Shown piece after piece: positions 9,096-16,686 of a stretch of 64,000 bases of DNA. The stretch's first letter is position 1. The number at the start of each line of letters is the position of its first letter. The notes under the pieces were generated by a model. That model had not been told where the DNA came from, searched no databases, and worked only from the letters and a program-made list of their open reading frames with translations. This stretch comes from 66-474 sp044464225. Lineage in GTDB: Bacteria > Pseudomonadota > Gammaproteobacteria > Xanthomonadales > Rhodanobacteraceae. The stretch spans positions 37,121 to 101,120 of the forward strand of contig JBIQLN010000012.1 of assembly GCA_044464225.1 (NCBI GenBank), read 5' to 3'. Position numbers and translations under genes: made by a program.

Positions 9096-9544
9096 GCGGC
9101 AGCGATGCGGTCGAAATCTTCACCGATGGCGCATGCCTGGGGAATCCGGGCCCGGGCGGCTGGGCCGCGCTGCTGCGCTGGCGCGGCAAGGAAAAACTGC
9201 TGGCCGGCGGCGAGGCCCTGACCACCAACAACCGGATGGAATTGATGGCGGCGATCATGGCGCTCGAATCCCTGAAGCGCAATTGCGAAGTGCGGCTGAC
9301 CACCGACTCGCAATACGTACGGCAGGGCATCGAGCGGTGGATCGCGACGTGGCGAGCGAACGGCTGGCGCACCGCGGGCAAGCAGCCCGTCAAGAACCAG
9401 GATCTCTGGCTGCGCCTCGCGACGGCGTGCGAGCGCCATCGGGTAAGCTGGGCCTGGGTGCGCGGGCACTCGGGCCATCCGGAAAACGAGCGCGTGGACC
9501 AGGCCGCCCGCGCCGAAGCCGAACGCATGAGGATCACGCCGTGA
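9092..9544 (+). CDS. rnhA: Ribonuclease HI
   Basis: 150 aa, normal length. It degrades the RNA strand of RNA:DNA hybrids, removing primers and R-loops. The catalytic tetrad is visible: Asp in EIFTDGACLGNPGPGG, Glu in NNRMELMAA, Asp in LTTDSQYVRQG, and Asp in NERVDQAAR, plus the His loop in WVRGHSGHPEN. The ATG at 9092 overlaps the upstream TGA (ATGA), and its own TGA overlaps the GTG start of dnaQ (GTGA). The three genes therefore form a tightly coupled unit. In E. coli rnhA and dnaQ are instead divergent neighbours. Confidence 0.97.
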   Translation: MSGSDAVEIFTDGACLGNPGPGGWAALLRWRGKEKLLAGGEALTTNNRMELMAAIMALESLKRNCEVRLTTDSQYVRQGIERWIATWRANGWRTAGKQPVKNQDLWLRLATACERHRVSWAWVRGHSGHPENERVDQAARAEAERMRITP

Positions 9545-10278
9545 CGCGCAAGGTGGTGCTGGATACCGAAACGACGGGCCTCGAAGTCGAGCTCGGCCAT
9601 CGCGTGATCGAGATCGGCTGCGTGGAACTGGTCGATCGCCGCCCCAGCGGGCGGAAGTTCCACTGCTATTTGAACCCCGAACGCGCGATCGACGCCGGTG
9701 CGGTGGCCGTGCATGGCATCACCGACGATTTCCTGCGCGACAAGCCGAAGTTTGCCGAGGTCGCGGCCGATTTCGTGGCCTTCATTTCCGGCGCGGAATT
9801 GCTGATCCACAACGCGGCCTTCGATACCTCGTTCCTGGATGACGAACTGAAGCGCGCGGGCGCCGCGTTCGGCTGCGTCGCCGATCACGCCGCGGTGGTC
9901 GACACGCTGGCGTTGGCACGGCAGAAGTATCCGGGCCAGAAGAACACGCTGGATGCGCTGTGCAAGCGGCTCGGCGTGGACAACAGCCACCGCGAGGTGC
10001 ACGGTGCGCTGCTGGACGCGCACCTGCTCGCCGACGTATGGGTGGCCATGACGGCCGGACAGGGTGCATTGGCGCTGGGCGGCGAGGAAGCATCGACGAC
10101 GGCCGCCGTTGCGGCGGCAGGGCCGCCCGGACTGGCTTTGACGACGCGTCCGCGCGTCCTGCATGCCACGGCACGGGAGACCATGGCCCACGATGCGCGG
10201 CTCGACGCGCTGGACAAGGCCAGCGGCGGCAGCTTGTGGCGACGCGAAACGGTCGAGCCCGTGGCCGAGCCGGCCTGA
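9541..10278 (+). CDS. dnaQ: DNA polymerase III epsilon subunit (3'-5' proofreading exonuclease)
   Basis: 245 aa from the GTG at 9541, which overlaps the rnhA stop. It proofreads within the polymerase III core. DEDDh exonuclease motifs: Exo I DTETTGLE near the N-terminus, Exo II in ELLIHNAAFDTSFLDDEL, and Exo III with His and Asp in HREVHGALLDAHLLADVW. The C-terminal 60 residues form the variable alpha-subunit-binding tail. Length and motifs are those of a stand-alone epsilon subunit. It converges on the PP2C gene with a gap of only 16 nt. Confidence 0.96.
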   Translation: MTRKVVLDTETTGLEVELGHRVIEIGCVELVDRRPSGRKFHCYLNPERAIDAGAVAVHGITDDFLRDKPKFAEVAADFVAFISGAELLIHNAAFDTSFLDDELKRAGAAFGCVADHAAVVDTLALARQKYPGQKNTLDALCKRLGVDNSHREVHGALLDAHLLADVWVAMTAGQGALALGGEEASTTAAVAAAGPPGLALTTRPRVLHATARETMAHDARLDALDKASGGSLWRRETVEPVAEPA

Positions 10279-10294
10279 GCCACACTCCAACTCG

Positions 10295-10993
10295 TCAACC
10301 CACCCGCACGAGCACGATGCTGATGTTGTCGCGGCCCCCCGCATCCAGCGCTGCCAGCAGCAGGTGGTCGACGCATTCCTGGGCGGCGAGGTCGGTGCGC
10401 GCCAGCACCGCGGCGATGCGGGCCTCGGGCAATTCTTCGCTCAAGCCGTCGCTGCACAACAGGAATTGGGTGCCTCGTTCCAGCACGCCCCCATGGGGCC
10501 TGGCGCACAATTCCGGCGGCGGGGTGATGCCGAGCGCCTGCGTGGCGCGATTGCGCCTGGGCGGCCGCATGCCGGACTCCGGATCGGCGTCGGCCGCGCC
10601 GGGGGTCGCGTCCGGGTCCTGGTGACACAGTCGCTGCAAGGCGCCGGAGCGCCACAGGTAAATCCGGGTGTCGCCGATGCAGGCGGTGGCGTACTGGTCA
10701 CGCTCGAGCTTCAGCAAGGCGAGGGCGGCGCCCGTGGGGGCGTTGCCGGCCGCGCGCCGTGCAAGCTCCGCGATCCTGCCGCCCGTGCCGCGGACGGCGG
10801 TTTCGAGGTCGCCACCGGTGCGGGCGGCTTCCACCAGCGCGTCGCGTGCGAGCGCGGCGGCCACTTCGCCACGCCCGTAGCCGCCCATCCCGTCGACCAC
10901 GAGAAACAGGCCGAGATCCGCGTCGGCCCAGTAGGTGTCCTCGTTCAATTCGCGGCGCAGGCCGGTATGGCTGGCATGTCCGACTTCGATCAT
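10295..10993 (-). CDS. PP2C-type serine/threonine protein phosphatase
   Basis: 232 aa. It should dephosphorylate Ser/Thr phosphoproteins in the cytosol, using two metal ions. PP2C motifs in order: LRRELNEDTYW (first Asp), LFLVVDGMGGYGRGE (metal-binding DGMGG), ACIGDTRIYLWR, FLLCSDGLSEEL and GGRDNISIVLV. The short single-domain form resembles bacterial Stp1/PppA. No Hanks-type kinase, type VI secretion or FHA gene is next to it, so its partner is unknown. It is the last gene on the minus strand before the convergent dnaQ, 58 nt after the unknown gene at 11052. Confidence 0.9.
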   Translation of the reverse strand: MIEVGHASHTGLRRELNEDTYWADADLGLFLVVDGMGGYGRGEVAAALARDALVEAARTGGDLETAVRGTGGRIAELARRAAGNAPTGAALALLKLERDQYATACIGDTRIYLWRSGALQRLCHQDPDATPGAADADPESGMRPPRRNRATQALGITPPPELCARPHGGVLERGTQFLLCSDGLSEELPEARIAAVLARTDLAAQECVDHLLLAALDAGGRDNISIVLVRVG

Positions 10994-11051
10994 GACCTCG
11001 ATGCGTCCTTGTGCCGGCCGGCGGCGCCGGGAGCGCGCGGGCCGCGTGCGG

Positions 11052-11519
11052 TCAAGCGCTGGTTCCGCCGGATTCCAGCCGCGAGGAGAACACCTTCAGT
11101 TCGCGCATGATCCGCAGGACGTGGCGGTGCAGATCCTCGACGTCCGGCGCGGTGGCCCCGCGCGTCTCGTGGTAGACGAGCGCGATCCACAAGGCGAGGC
11201 CGCGCATGCGCACCTGCACGTTGTCCGAGCGCGCGCGGTCGTAGCCGATGTCGAGGCCGCTTTGCGTCACGCCACCTTCGATCTGGATGCCGTACTGCGA
11301 CGGATCGGGGCACTGTGCGACGTTGTCGCATTCGCGGCCGATCAGGTCCGCCAGTTGCTCGCGGTAGGAGCGCGGCAATTCCAGGCTGCGATGCTCGATC
11401 TCGCCGAGTTGGCGGCGAAGGCGCGCATGGCGGCCCATGGCGGTGACGCGTGTGACAAGCCGCCGGAGGTAGTTGTCCCCGGATTTCTGGTGTTGCGAGG
11501 TCAAAGACAGATTCCTCAC
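11052..11519 (-). CDS. Unknown cytoplasmic protein, coupled to psd
   Basis: 155 aa from a GTG at 11519 that overlaps the psd stop (GTGA), which decides the start; a frame that stays open further upstream lies inside psd and is a shadow. No signal peptide or membrane helix. Predicted mostly helical and charged: a basic first part (RRLVTRVTAMGRHARLRRQL) and a helical C-terminus (DVEDLHRHVLRIMRELKVFSSRL). No catalytic motif is recognised. Two Cys/Asp-rich residues occur in ECDNVAQCPD. Position between psd and the PP2C gene gives no clear clue to function. Confidence 0.62.
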   Translation of the reverse strand: MRNLSLTSQHQKSGDNYLRRLVTRVTAMGRHARLRRQLGEIEHRSLELPRSYREQLADLIGRECDNVAQCPDPSQYGIQIEGGVTQSGLDIGYDRARSDNVQVRMRGLALWIALVYHETRGATAPDVEDLHRHVLRIMRELKVFSSRLESGGTSA

Positions 11520-12406
11520 GCGGCTGCGCCGTTGCCCCTGTGCACGATGATTGTGCCTTGATCGGGGTCCGGCCACAAATCCCCGAGCCGCTGGCCCACC
11601 CGGACGATCGATTCGGGCCGGAGCGCCGGATCGAGTCGCCCGGAAGGCGTCAGGATGATCACCGTGGAGCCCATTTCGAAGCGCGCCATTTCCGCGCCCC
11701 GCGCCAGCCGCACGCCCCAGCCCCGCCATTCGCGGCGCACCACGTGCCGCGCGTACGGCGGCACCACCGGTCCGCCCCAGACGGTGGTGATGCCGGAAAC
11801 CAGGATCGCGCCCACCATGGCCACCACGAACGGCCCGCGTGGGCTTTCGAAATGGCAGACCAGCCGCTCGTTGCGCGCGAACAGGTTCGGGATGTCGGCG
11901 ACAGGATGGGGCGCAACGCTGAACAGGCGCCCCGGCACGTGCACGGTTTCGACGAGCTCGCCGTCCAGCGGCATGTGCACCCGGTGGTAATCGCTCGGCG
12001 AGAGATAGACGGTGGCGAACGCGCCGTCCTGATACCGCGCGGCGGCTTCCGGATCGGCCAGCAACCCCGCGACCGTGTAATGGCGGCCCTTGGCCTGCAG
12101 GATGCGCCCGGCGTCCACCCGCCCGATCTGGCTGATCCGCCCGTCCGCGGGGCTGACGATGGTGCCGGCGTCGCCTTCGGAGCGCCGCGCCCCGACCCGC
12201 AGGCCGCGCGTGAAAAAGTCATTGAAGCTCAGGAATGCATAGGGATCGGGTTGCGCGGCTTCGCGCATGTCGACCCGGTAGGCGCGCACCACGCGACCGA
12301 TCAGGAAATTCTTCCAGGGACGCCAGGTCCAGCGGGTGGCCGCGCGCACGATGCGGCTGAGGGTTTTCTGCGGCGCGAGGTGTTGAAGCATGATCGAGAA
12401 GCGCAT
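11516..12406 (-). CDS. psd: Phosphatidylserine decarboxylase proenzyme
   Basis: 296 aa. It makes phosphatidylethanolamine from phosphatidylserine at the inner membrane. The proenzyme self-cleaves at a Gly-Ser bond to form the pyruvoyl cofactor; the site is visible in ARFEMGSTVIILT (LGST in most relatives, MGST here). Other signs: FNDFFTRGLR, SPADGRI with the Asp of the autocleavage triad, and YLSPSDYHRVHMPLDG with the catalytic His. Length is typical of the proteobacterial type. It is divergent from prmB with only 55 nt between, so promoters must be close together. Confidence 0.95.
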   Translation of the reverse strand: MRFSIMLQHLAPQKTLSRIVRAATRWTWRPWKNFLIGRVVRAYRVDMREAAQPDPYAFLSFNDFFTRGLRVGARRSEGDAGTIVSPADGRISQIGRVDAGRILQAKGRHYTVAGLLADPEAAARYQDGAFATVYLSPSDYHRVHMPLDGELVETVHVPGRLFSVAPHPVADIPNLFARNERLVCHFESPRGPFVVAMVGAILVSGITTVWGGPVVPPYARHVVRREWRGWGVRLARGAEMARFEMGSTVIILTPSGRLDPALRPESIVRVGQRLGDLWPDPDQGTIIVHRGNGAAA

Positions 12407-12461
12407 CGGGCAAGTTTAGCCGCAGAGCCACGTCTATACTGCCCGCTTTGCACGCGCCGCC
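12407..12461. promoter_or_regulatory. Divergent psd / prmB promoter region
   Basis: A 55-nt gap between two divergent starts. A TATACT at 12435-12440 is a good -10 for prmB, which would give a very short leader before the ATG at 12462. No convincing -35 and no Shine-Dalgarno are visible in front of prmB. Confidence 0.35.
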
Positions 12462-13379
12462 ATGACGAACGAACTGCAGACCATCGTGGATCTGATCCGC
12501 TTCGCGGCCAGCCGCTTCAACGCGGCCGGGCTGACGTTCGGGCACAGCCACGACAACGCCATCGACGAAGCGACGCACCTGGTGCTCTCCAGCCTGCACC
12601 TCCCGCCCGACCTGCCGCCGGCCTACGGCAGCGCACGCGTGACCGCGATCGAAAAGAACCGCGTGCTGTCGCTGATCGACCGACGCATCGAAACGCGCGA
12701 GCCGGTGGCGTATCTCGTGGGCGAGGCCTGGTTCGCGGGCATGCCGTTCAAATCCGATGCGCGGGCGCTGGTGCCGCGCTCGCCCATTGCGGAATTGATC
12801 GAGGACGGCTTCTCGCCGTGGCTGGACGGCCGCGACGTCGAACGCGCGCTGGACCTGTGCACCGGCTCGGGTTGCATCGGCATCGCGATGGCCGCGCACA
12901 ACCCGCGCTGGCGCGTGGACGTCGCCGACATCAGCGACGGCGCGCTGGCGCTGGCGCGCGAGAACATCGCGCTGCACCAGCTCGACAAGCAGGTGCGCGC
13001 GGTCCGCTCCGACCTGTTTGACGGGTTGGCGGGCGAGCGCTACGACCTGATCGTCTCCAACCCGCCGTACGTCACCGATGACGAATACGCGGCGCTGCCG
13101 GGCGAATACGCGCACGAACCGAAGCTGGGCCTGGCCGCCGGTGCGGACGGACTCGACGTTGCGCTGCGCATCCTGCGCGATGCGCCGGAGCACCTGACCG
13201 AGGACGGGCTGTTGATCGTGGAAGTCGGCGAAAGCGAGCACGCCTTGAGTGCGCTGCTGCCCGACGTGCCGTTCGTGTGGATCGAATTCAAGGTCGGACC
13301 GATGGGCGTGTTCGCGCTCGGGCGCCACGATCTCGATGAACATGCGGCGGCGATCCGCGCCGCCGCGGACGCGCGCTGA
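12462..13379 (+). CDS. prmB: Ribosomal protein uL3 N5-glutamine methyltransferase
   Basis: 305 aa. It methylates a glutamine of ribosomal protein L3 using SAM. The class I SAM fold is clear: LDLCTGSGCIGIAMA (motif I), VDVADISDGALALARENI (motif II), and the glutamine-methyltransferase signature IVSNPPYVTDDEY. The N-terminal helical part (DLIRFAASRFNAAGLTFGHSHDNAIDEA...) is the PrmB-type substrate domain, which separates it from the PrmC paralogue at 57159-57989. The usual partner of prmB is aroC, and it lies two genes downstream here. Confidence 0.94.
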   Translation: MTNELQTIVDLIRFAASRFNAAGLTFGHSHDNAIDEATHLVLSSLHLPPDLPPAYGSARVTAIEKNRVLSLIDRRIETREPVAYLVGEAWFAGMPFKSDARALVPRSPIAELIEDGFSPWLDGRDVERALDLCTGSGCIGIAMAAHNPRWRVDVADISDGALALARENIALHQLDKQVRAVRSDLFDGLAGERYDLIVSNPPYVTDDEYAALPGEYAHEPKLGLAAGADGLDVALRILRDAPEHLTEDGLLIVEVGESEHALSALLPDVPFVWIEFKVGPMGVFALGRHDLDEHAAAIRAAADAR

Positions 13380-13381
13380 GC

Positions 13382-13906
13382 GTGGAAGTCGTCACCGCGC
13401 GCCTGCGGCTGGATGCGCTTCGCGATGAAGATGCCGAAGCGCTGTTCGCGTACCGCGGCGATCCCGCGGTGAGTCGTTACCAGGGCTGGAAGCCTGCTTC
13501 CGCCGCCGACGCCGCGCAGTTCATCGAGGCGCAGCAGGGTGTCGCGCCCGGCACGCCGGGTACCTGGTGGCAGCGGGCGATCCGGCTGCGCGACTCGGGC
13601 GAGCTGATCGGCGACCTCGGGCTGCACTTCACGGATGATGGAACGGTGGAGCTCGGCATCAGCCTCGCGCCCGCGCACCAGCGCCGCGGCTTTGCGCGCG
13701 AAGCCGCGGAAGTCATGCTGGATTTCGTTTTCGGCGGCTTGCGCAAGCCGCGCGTGATCGCGCAGGTCGATCCACGCAACTTCATGTGCATGCGGCTGCT
13801 GGAGGGATTGGGGATGCATCGCCGCGATGCGCAGGCCGGCGAGGTGACGTTCGATTTGCCGGCAAGCGAGTGGCTGGCCGCACCGGACGGGCCCGACGAC
13901 CGTTAA
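13382..13906 (+). CDS. GNAT N-acetyltransferase (RimJ/RimL-like)
   Basis: 174 aa from a GTG at 13382, two nt after the prmB stop, so probably co-translated. It resembles the RimJ/RimL group: an N-terminal TARLRLDALRDEDAEALFAYRGDP, then GDLGLHFTDDGTVELGISLAPAHQRRGFAREAA, which contains the acetyl-CoA-binding Q-R-R-G-F-A motif, and a C-terminal VDPRNFMCMRLLEGLGMHR (N-x-x-S/C-x-x-L-L-E-x-x-G-F type). Such enzymes acetylate protein N-termini or small amines. The substrate cannot be told from sequence. It precedes aroC by 35 nt. Confidence 0.86.
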   Translation: MEVVTARLRLDALRDEDAEALFAYRGDPAVSRYQGWKPASAADAAQFIEAQQGVAPGTPGTWWQRAIRLRDSGELIGDLGLHFTDDGTVELGISLAPAHQRRGFAREAAEVMLDFVFGGLRKPRVIAQVDPRNFMCMRLLEGLGMHRRDAQAGEVTFDLPASEWLAAPDGPDDR

Positions 13907-13941
13907 GCTTGCCGGGTCGGTTCCCGATGGATTGAGCGCGC

Positions 13942-15045
13942 GTGTCCTCCAACACCTTCGGCCAACTCTTCTGCGTCACCACGTTCGGCGAGTCGCACGG
14001 GCCGGCGATTGGTTGCGTCATCGACGGCTGTCCGCCCGGCATTGCCATTGCGCCCGGGGATTTCGTGCGCGACCTTGCGCGACGCGCCACCGGCAAGTCG
14101 CGCTACACCTCGCAACGACGCGAGGCCGACGAGGTGGAAATCCTCTCGGGCGTTTACGAAGGCAGGACCACCGGCACGCCGGTCGCGCTGCTGGTCCGCA
14201 ACACCGACGCCCGTTCCAAGGACTACGCCGAAATCGCGCAGGTTTTCCGTCCGGGCCACGCCGACTACACGTACTGGCAGAAGTACGGCATCCGCGATCC
14301 GCGTGGCGGCGGACGGGCTTCGGCGCGCGAGACCACGATGCGCGTGGCGGCCGCGGTAATCGCGAAGAAGTGGCTGAAGGAAAAATTCGGTGTCGAGGTG
14401 CACGGCTGGCTCGCCCAGATGGGCGACATCGTGCCTGCGTTGCCGGAAGGCGCCACGATTGATTTCGACGTCGTGGAAAGCAATCCGTTCTTCTGGCCGG
14501 TCGCGGCGCAGGTGCCGGGCCTGGAGGCGCGCATCAACGCTTTGCGCAAGGCCGGCGACTCGTGCGGGGCTCGGGTCAACGTGGTCGCGACCGGTGTCCC
14601 GCCGGGTTGGGGCGAGCCTGTGTATGGCAAGCTGGATGCGGAACTTGCGTCGGCGCTGATGTCGATCAATGCGGTGAAGGGCGTCGAGATCGGCGCGGGT
14701 TTTGCCAGCGTCACCCAGAAGGGCAGCCAGCATCGCGACGAAATGCATTTGGACGGCTTTACGTCCAATCACGCGGGCGGCATACTTGGCGGGATTTCGT
14801 CGGGACAGGATGTCGTGGCGTCGATCGCGCTGAAACCGACATCCAGCATCCTGGTTCCCGGTCGCAGCGTGAATCTCGCCGGCGAGGAAACCGAGGTCCG
14901 CACCAAGGGTCGCCACGATCCTTGCGTGGGCATCCGCGCCACCCCGATCGCCGAAGCCATGATGGCGCTGGTGCTGATGGACCAGGCGCTCCGGCACCGG
15001 GCGCAGTGTGGCGACGTGGGCAGGGTGAGCCCGAGGATTGCCTGA
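13942..15045 (+). CDS. aroC: Chorismate synthase
   Basis: 367 aa from a GTG at 13942. It converts EPSP to chorismate, the last step of the shikimate pathway, using reduced FMN. Signature blocks: GESHGPAIGCVIDGCPPG at the N-terminus, DEVEILSGVYEGRTTGTPV, the central RPGHADYTYWQKYG and DPRGGGRASARETTMRVAA, and RHDPCVGIRATPIAEAMMALVL near the C-terminus. Length is standard. It supplies chorismate to the tryptophan branch whose genes follow at 19.6-24.3 kb. A weak 7-bp stem (15131-15154) lies downstream, with a T run at 15172 too far away for a classical terminator. Confidence 0.97.
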   Translation: MSSNTFGQLFCVTTFGESHGPAIGCVIDGCPPGIAIAPGDFVRDLARRATGKSRYTSQRREADEVEILSGVYEGRTTGTPVALLVRNTDARSKDYAEIAQVFRPGHADYTYWQKYGIRDPRGGGRASARETTMRVAAAVIAKKWLKEKFGVEVHGWLAQMGDIVPALPEGATIDFDVVESNPFFWPVAAQVPGLEARINALRKAGDSCGARVNVVATGVPPGWGEPVYGKLDAELASALMSINAVKGVEIGAGFASVTQKGSQHRDEMHLDGFTSNHAGGILGGISSGQDVVASIALKPTSSILVPGRSVNLAGEETEVRTKGRHDPCVGIRATPIAEAMMALVLMDQALRHRAQCGDVGRVSPRIA

Positions 15046-15194
15046 CGGGTACGATCGAATCGCGGCGAGCGCCCCTTCGACGCGGATCGGGGCCGATGAA
15101 GGATCAGGCATGACCAGATGGATGGCTGCCGCGGATCGACCGGCTTTGATCCGCATGGTCCGCGTCAAACGTTTTTTCCAGGAATACCGAACAT

Positions 15195-16223
15195 ATGAGC
15201 AGCAAAGACCGTTACAACGTCGCCATGGTCGGCGCCACCGGTGCGGTGGGCGAGACCCTGCTGTCCATCCTCGAGGAGCGCGAGTTCCCGATCGGCGAGT
15301 TCGTGCCGCTGGCGAGCGAGCGTTCCGCGGGCAGCACGCTCAAATTCGCCGGCAAGCAGGTGACGGTCCGCGATCTCGCGAAGTATGATTTCGCCGGCAT
15401 CGACATCGCGTTCTTCTCGGCGGGCGGCTCGGTCAGCCGCGAACACGCGCCGCGCGCGGCCTCGGCCGGCGCGGTGGTGATCGACAACACGTCGGAGTTC
15501 CGCTACGTGGACGACGTGCCGCTGGTGGTCAGCGAAGTCAATCCGCACGCGATCGCCGAATACCCGGCCCGCAACATCATCGCCAACCCCAACTGTTCGA
15601 CGATGCAGATGCTGGTGGCGTTGGCTCCGATCCACCGCGCGGCGGGTATCGAGCGCATCAATGTGGCGACGTACCAATCGGTGTCCGGTGCCGGGCGTTC
15701 CGGCATGGAGGAACTGGGGCGCCAGACCGCCGAACTCCTGAACTTCCACGACGTGGAAGCCGAGAAGTTTCCGGCCCAGATCGCGTTCAACGTGATCCCT
15801 CACATCGACGCCTTCCTCGACAACGGCTACACCAGGGAAGAGATGAAGATGGTGTGGGAGACCCGCAAGATCCTCGAGGACGACGCGATCCAGGTGAATC
15901 CCACCTGCGTTCGGGTACCGGTGTTCTACGGCCATTCCGAGGCGGTGCACATCGAGACCCGTGACAAGGTCGACGCCGCCGCCGCGCGTGCACTGCTGGA
16001 AACCGCGCCCGGCGTGGTGGTCGTCGACGAGCGCAAGCCGGGCGGCTATCCGACGCCGGTCGGAAATGCGGCGGGCAAGGATCCGGTGTACGTCGGGCGC
16101 ATCCGCGAGGACATTTCGCATCCCAACGGACTCGACCTCTGGGTCGTGTCCGACAACATCCGCAAGGGTGCGGCGTTGAATGCGGTGCAGATCGCGGAGA
16201 TACTGATCCGCGAATACTTCTGA
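15195..16223 (+). CDS. asd: Aspartate-semialdehyde dehydrogenase
   Basis: 342 aa. It reduces aspartyl phosphate to aspartate semialdehyde, feeding lysine, diaminopimelate, methionine and threonine synthesis. Seen: NADP-binding VAMVGATGAVGETLL, FFSAGGSVSREHAPRA, the active-site Cys in IIANPNCSTMQMLVAL, and the His-containing RVPVFYGHSEAVHIET. The shorter form with MVGATGAVGE is the type widespread outside enterobacteria. An AGGA ribosome-binding site lies 11 nt before the ATG. The asd-fimV-truA order downstream is as in pseudomonads and xanthomonads. Confidence 0.97.
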   Translation: MSSKDRYNVAMVGATGAVGETLLSILEEREFPIGEFVPLASERSAGSTLKFAGKQVTVRDLAKYDFAGIDIAFFSAGGSVSREHAPRAASAGAVVIDNTSEFRYVDDVPLVVSEVNPHAIAEYPARNIIANPNCSTMQMLVALAPIHRAAGIERINVATYQSVSGAGRSGMEELGRQTAELLNFHDVEAEKFPAQIAFNVIPHIDAFLDNGYTREEMKMVWETRKILEDDAIQVNPTCVRVPVFYGHSEAVHIETRDKVDAAAARALLETAPGVVVVDERKPGGYPTPVGNAAGKDPVYVGRIREDISHPNGLDLWVVSDNIRKGAALNAVQIAEILIREYF

Positions 16224-16250
16224 TCGCGCGCAGCCGCGGGGGTGGGAGAC

Positions 16251-16577
16251 ATGACGCGTCAAGCCGTTTTGCGGGGCATGGTCCTCTGCGCCGCATGCTT
16301 CAGTGCATCCGCTGCGGTGGTGGCCATCGCGGCGCCGCCGGCAGCCGCCTCGGCCAAGCCCCACGCCCACCTGCAGGGCGAGGTGAAGGACGTCGACGCC
16401 AAACTGGCGGCGGCGCATTCGCGCAACGAGGCGCTGCAGGCGCAGGTGGCACGGATGGAACAGCAGAACGCCGCCCGGCAAAAACAGTTGCAGCAGAAGG
16501 ATGCGGAAATCGCCGCGCTGCAGGACAAGCTCCGGGCCGCGGGTGTGCCGGCATCCGCGACTTCCGTCGATCGCTGA
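16251..16577 (+). CDS. Small exported coiled-coil protein
   Basis: 108 aa from the ATG at 16251, which has GGGAG a few nt upstream; a GTG at 16242 is possible. An N-terminal hydrophobic segment (about residues 5-33, ending AAPPAAASA) suggests export. The remainder is one heptad-like helix, roughly residues 42-95: VKDVDAKLAAAHSRNEALQAQVARMEQ, followed by QKQLQQKDAEIAALQDKLR. No enzymatic motif. It lies between asd and fimV/hubP on the same strand, so a structural or scaffold role near the FimV complex is possible, but this is only positional inference. Confidence 0.68.
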   Translation: MTRQAVLRGMVLCAACFSASAAVVAIAAPPAAASAKPHAHLQGEVKDVDAKLAAAHSRNEALQAQVARMEQQNAARQKQLQQKDAEIAALQDKLRAAGVPASATSVDR

Positions 16578-16686
16578 CGCCAGCCGCTTGGTGATTGGCG
16601 CTTTCTGCAATACCCTTGCGCTCGCGCGGGGCGTCGTCGCTTGACGGGCGGCCCGGCGCGTTCCACGTCGCCGGGGGTCTTGCTTC

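Noticed and set aside
15131..15177. Possible terminator after aroC (GCGGATC stem, T run)
   Set aside because: The T run is 17 nt beyond the stem, so it does not form a classical intrinsic terminator.
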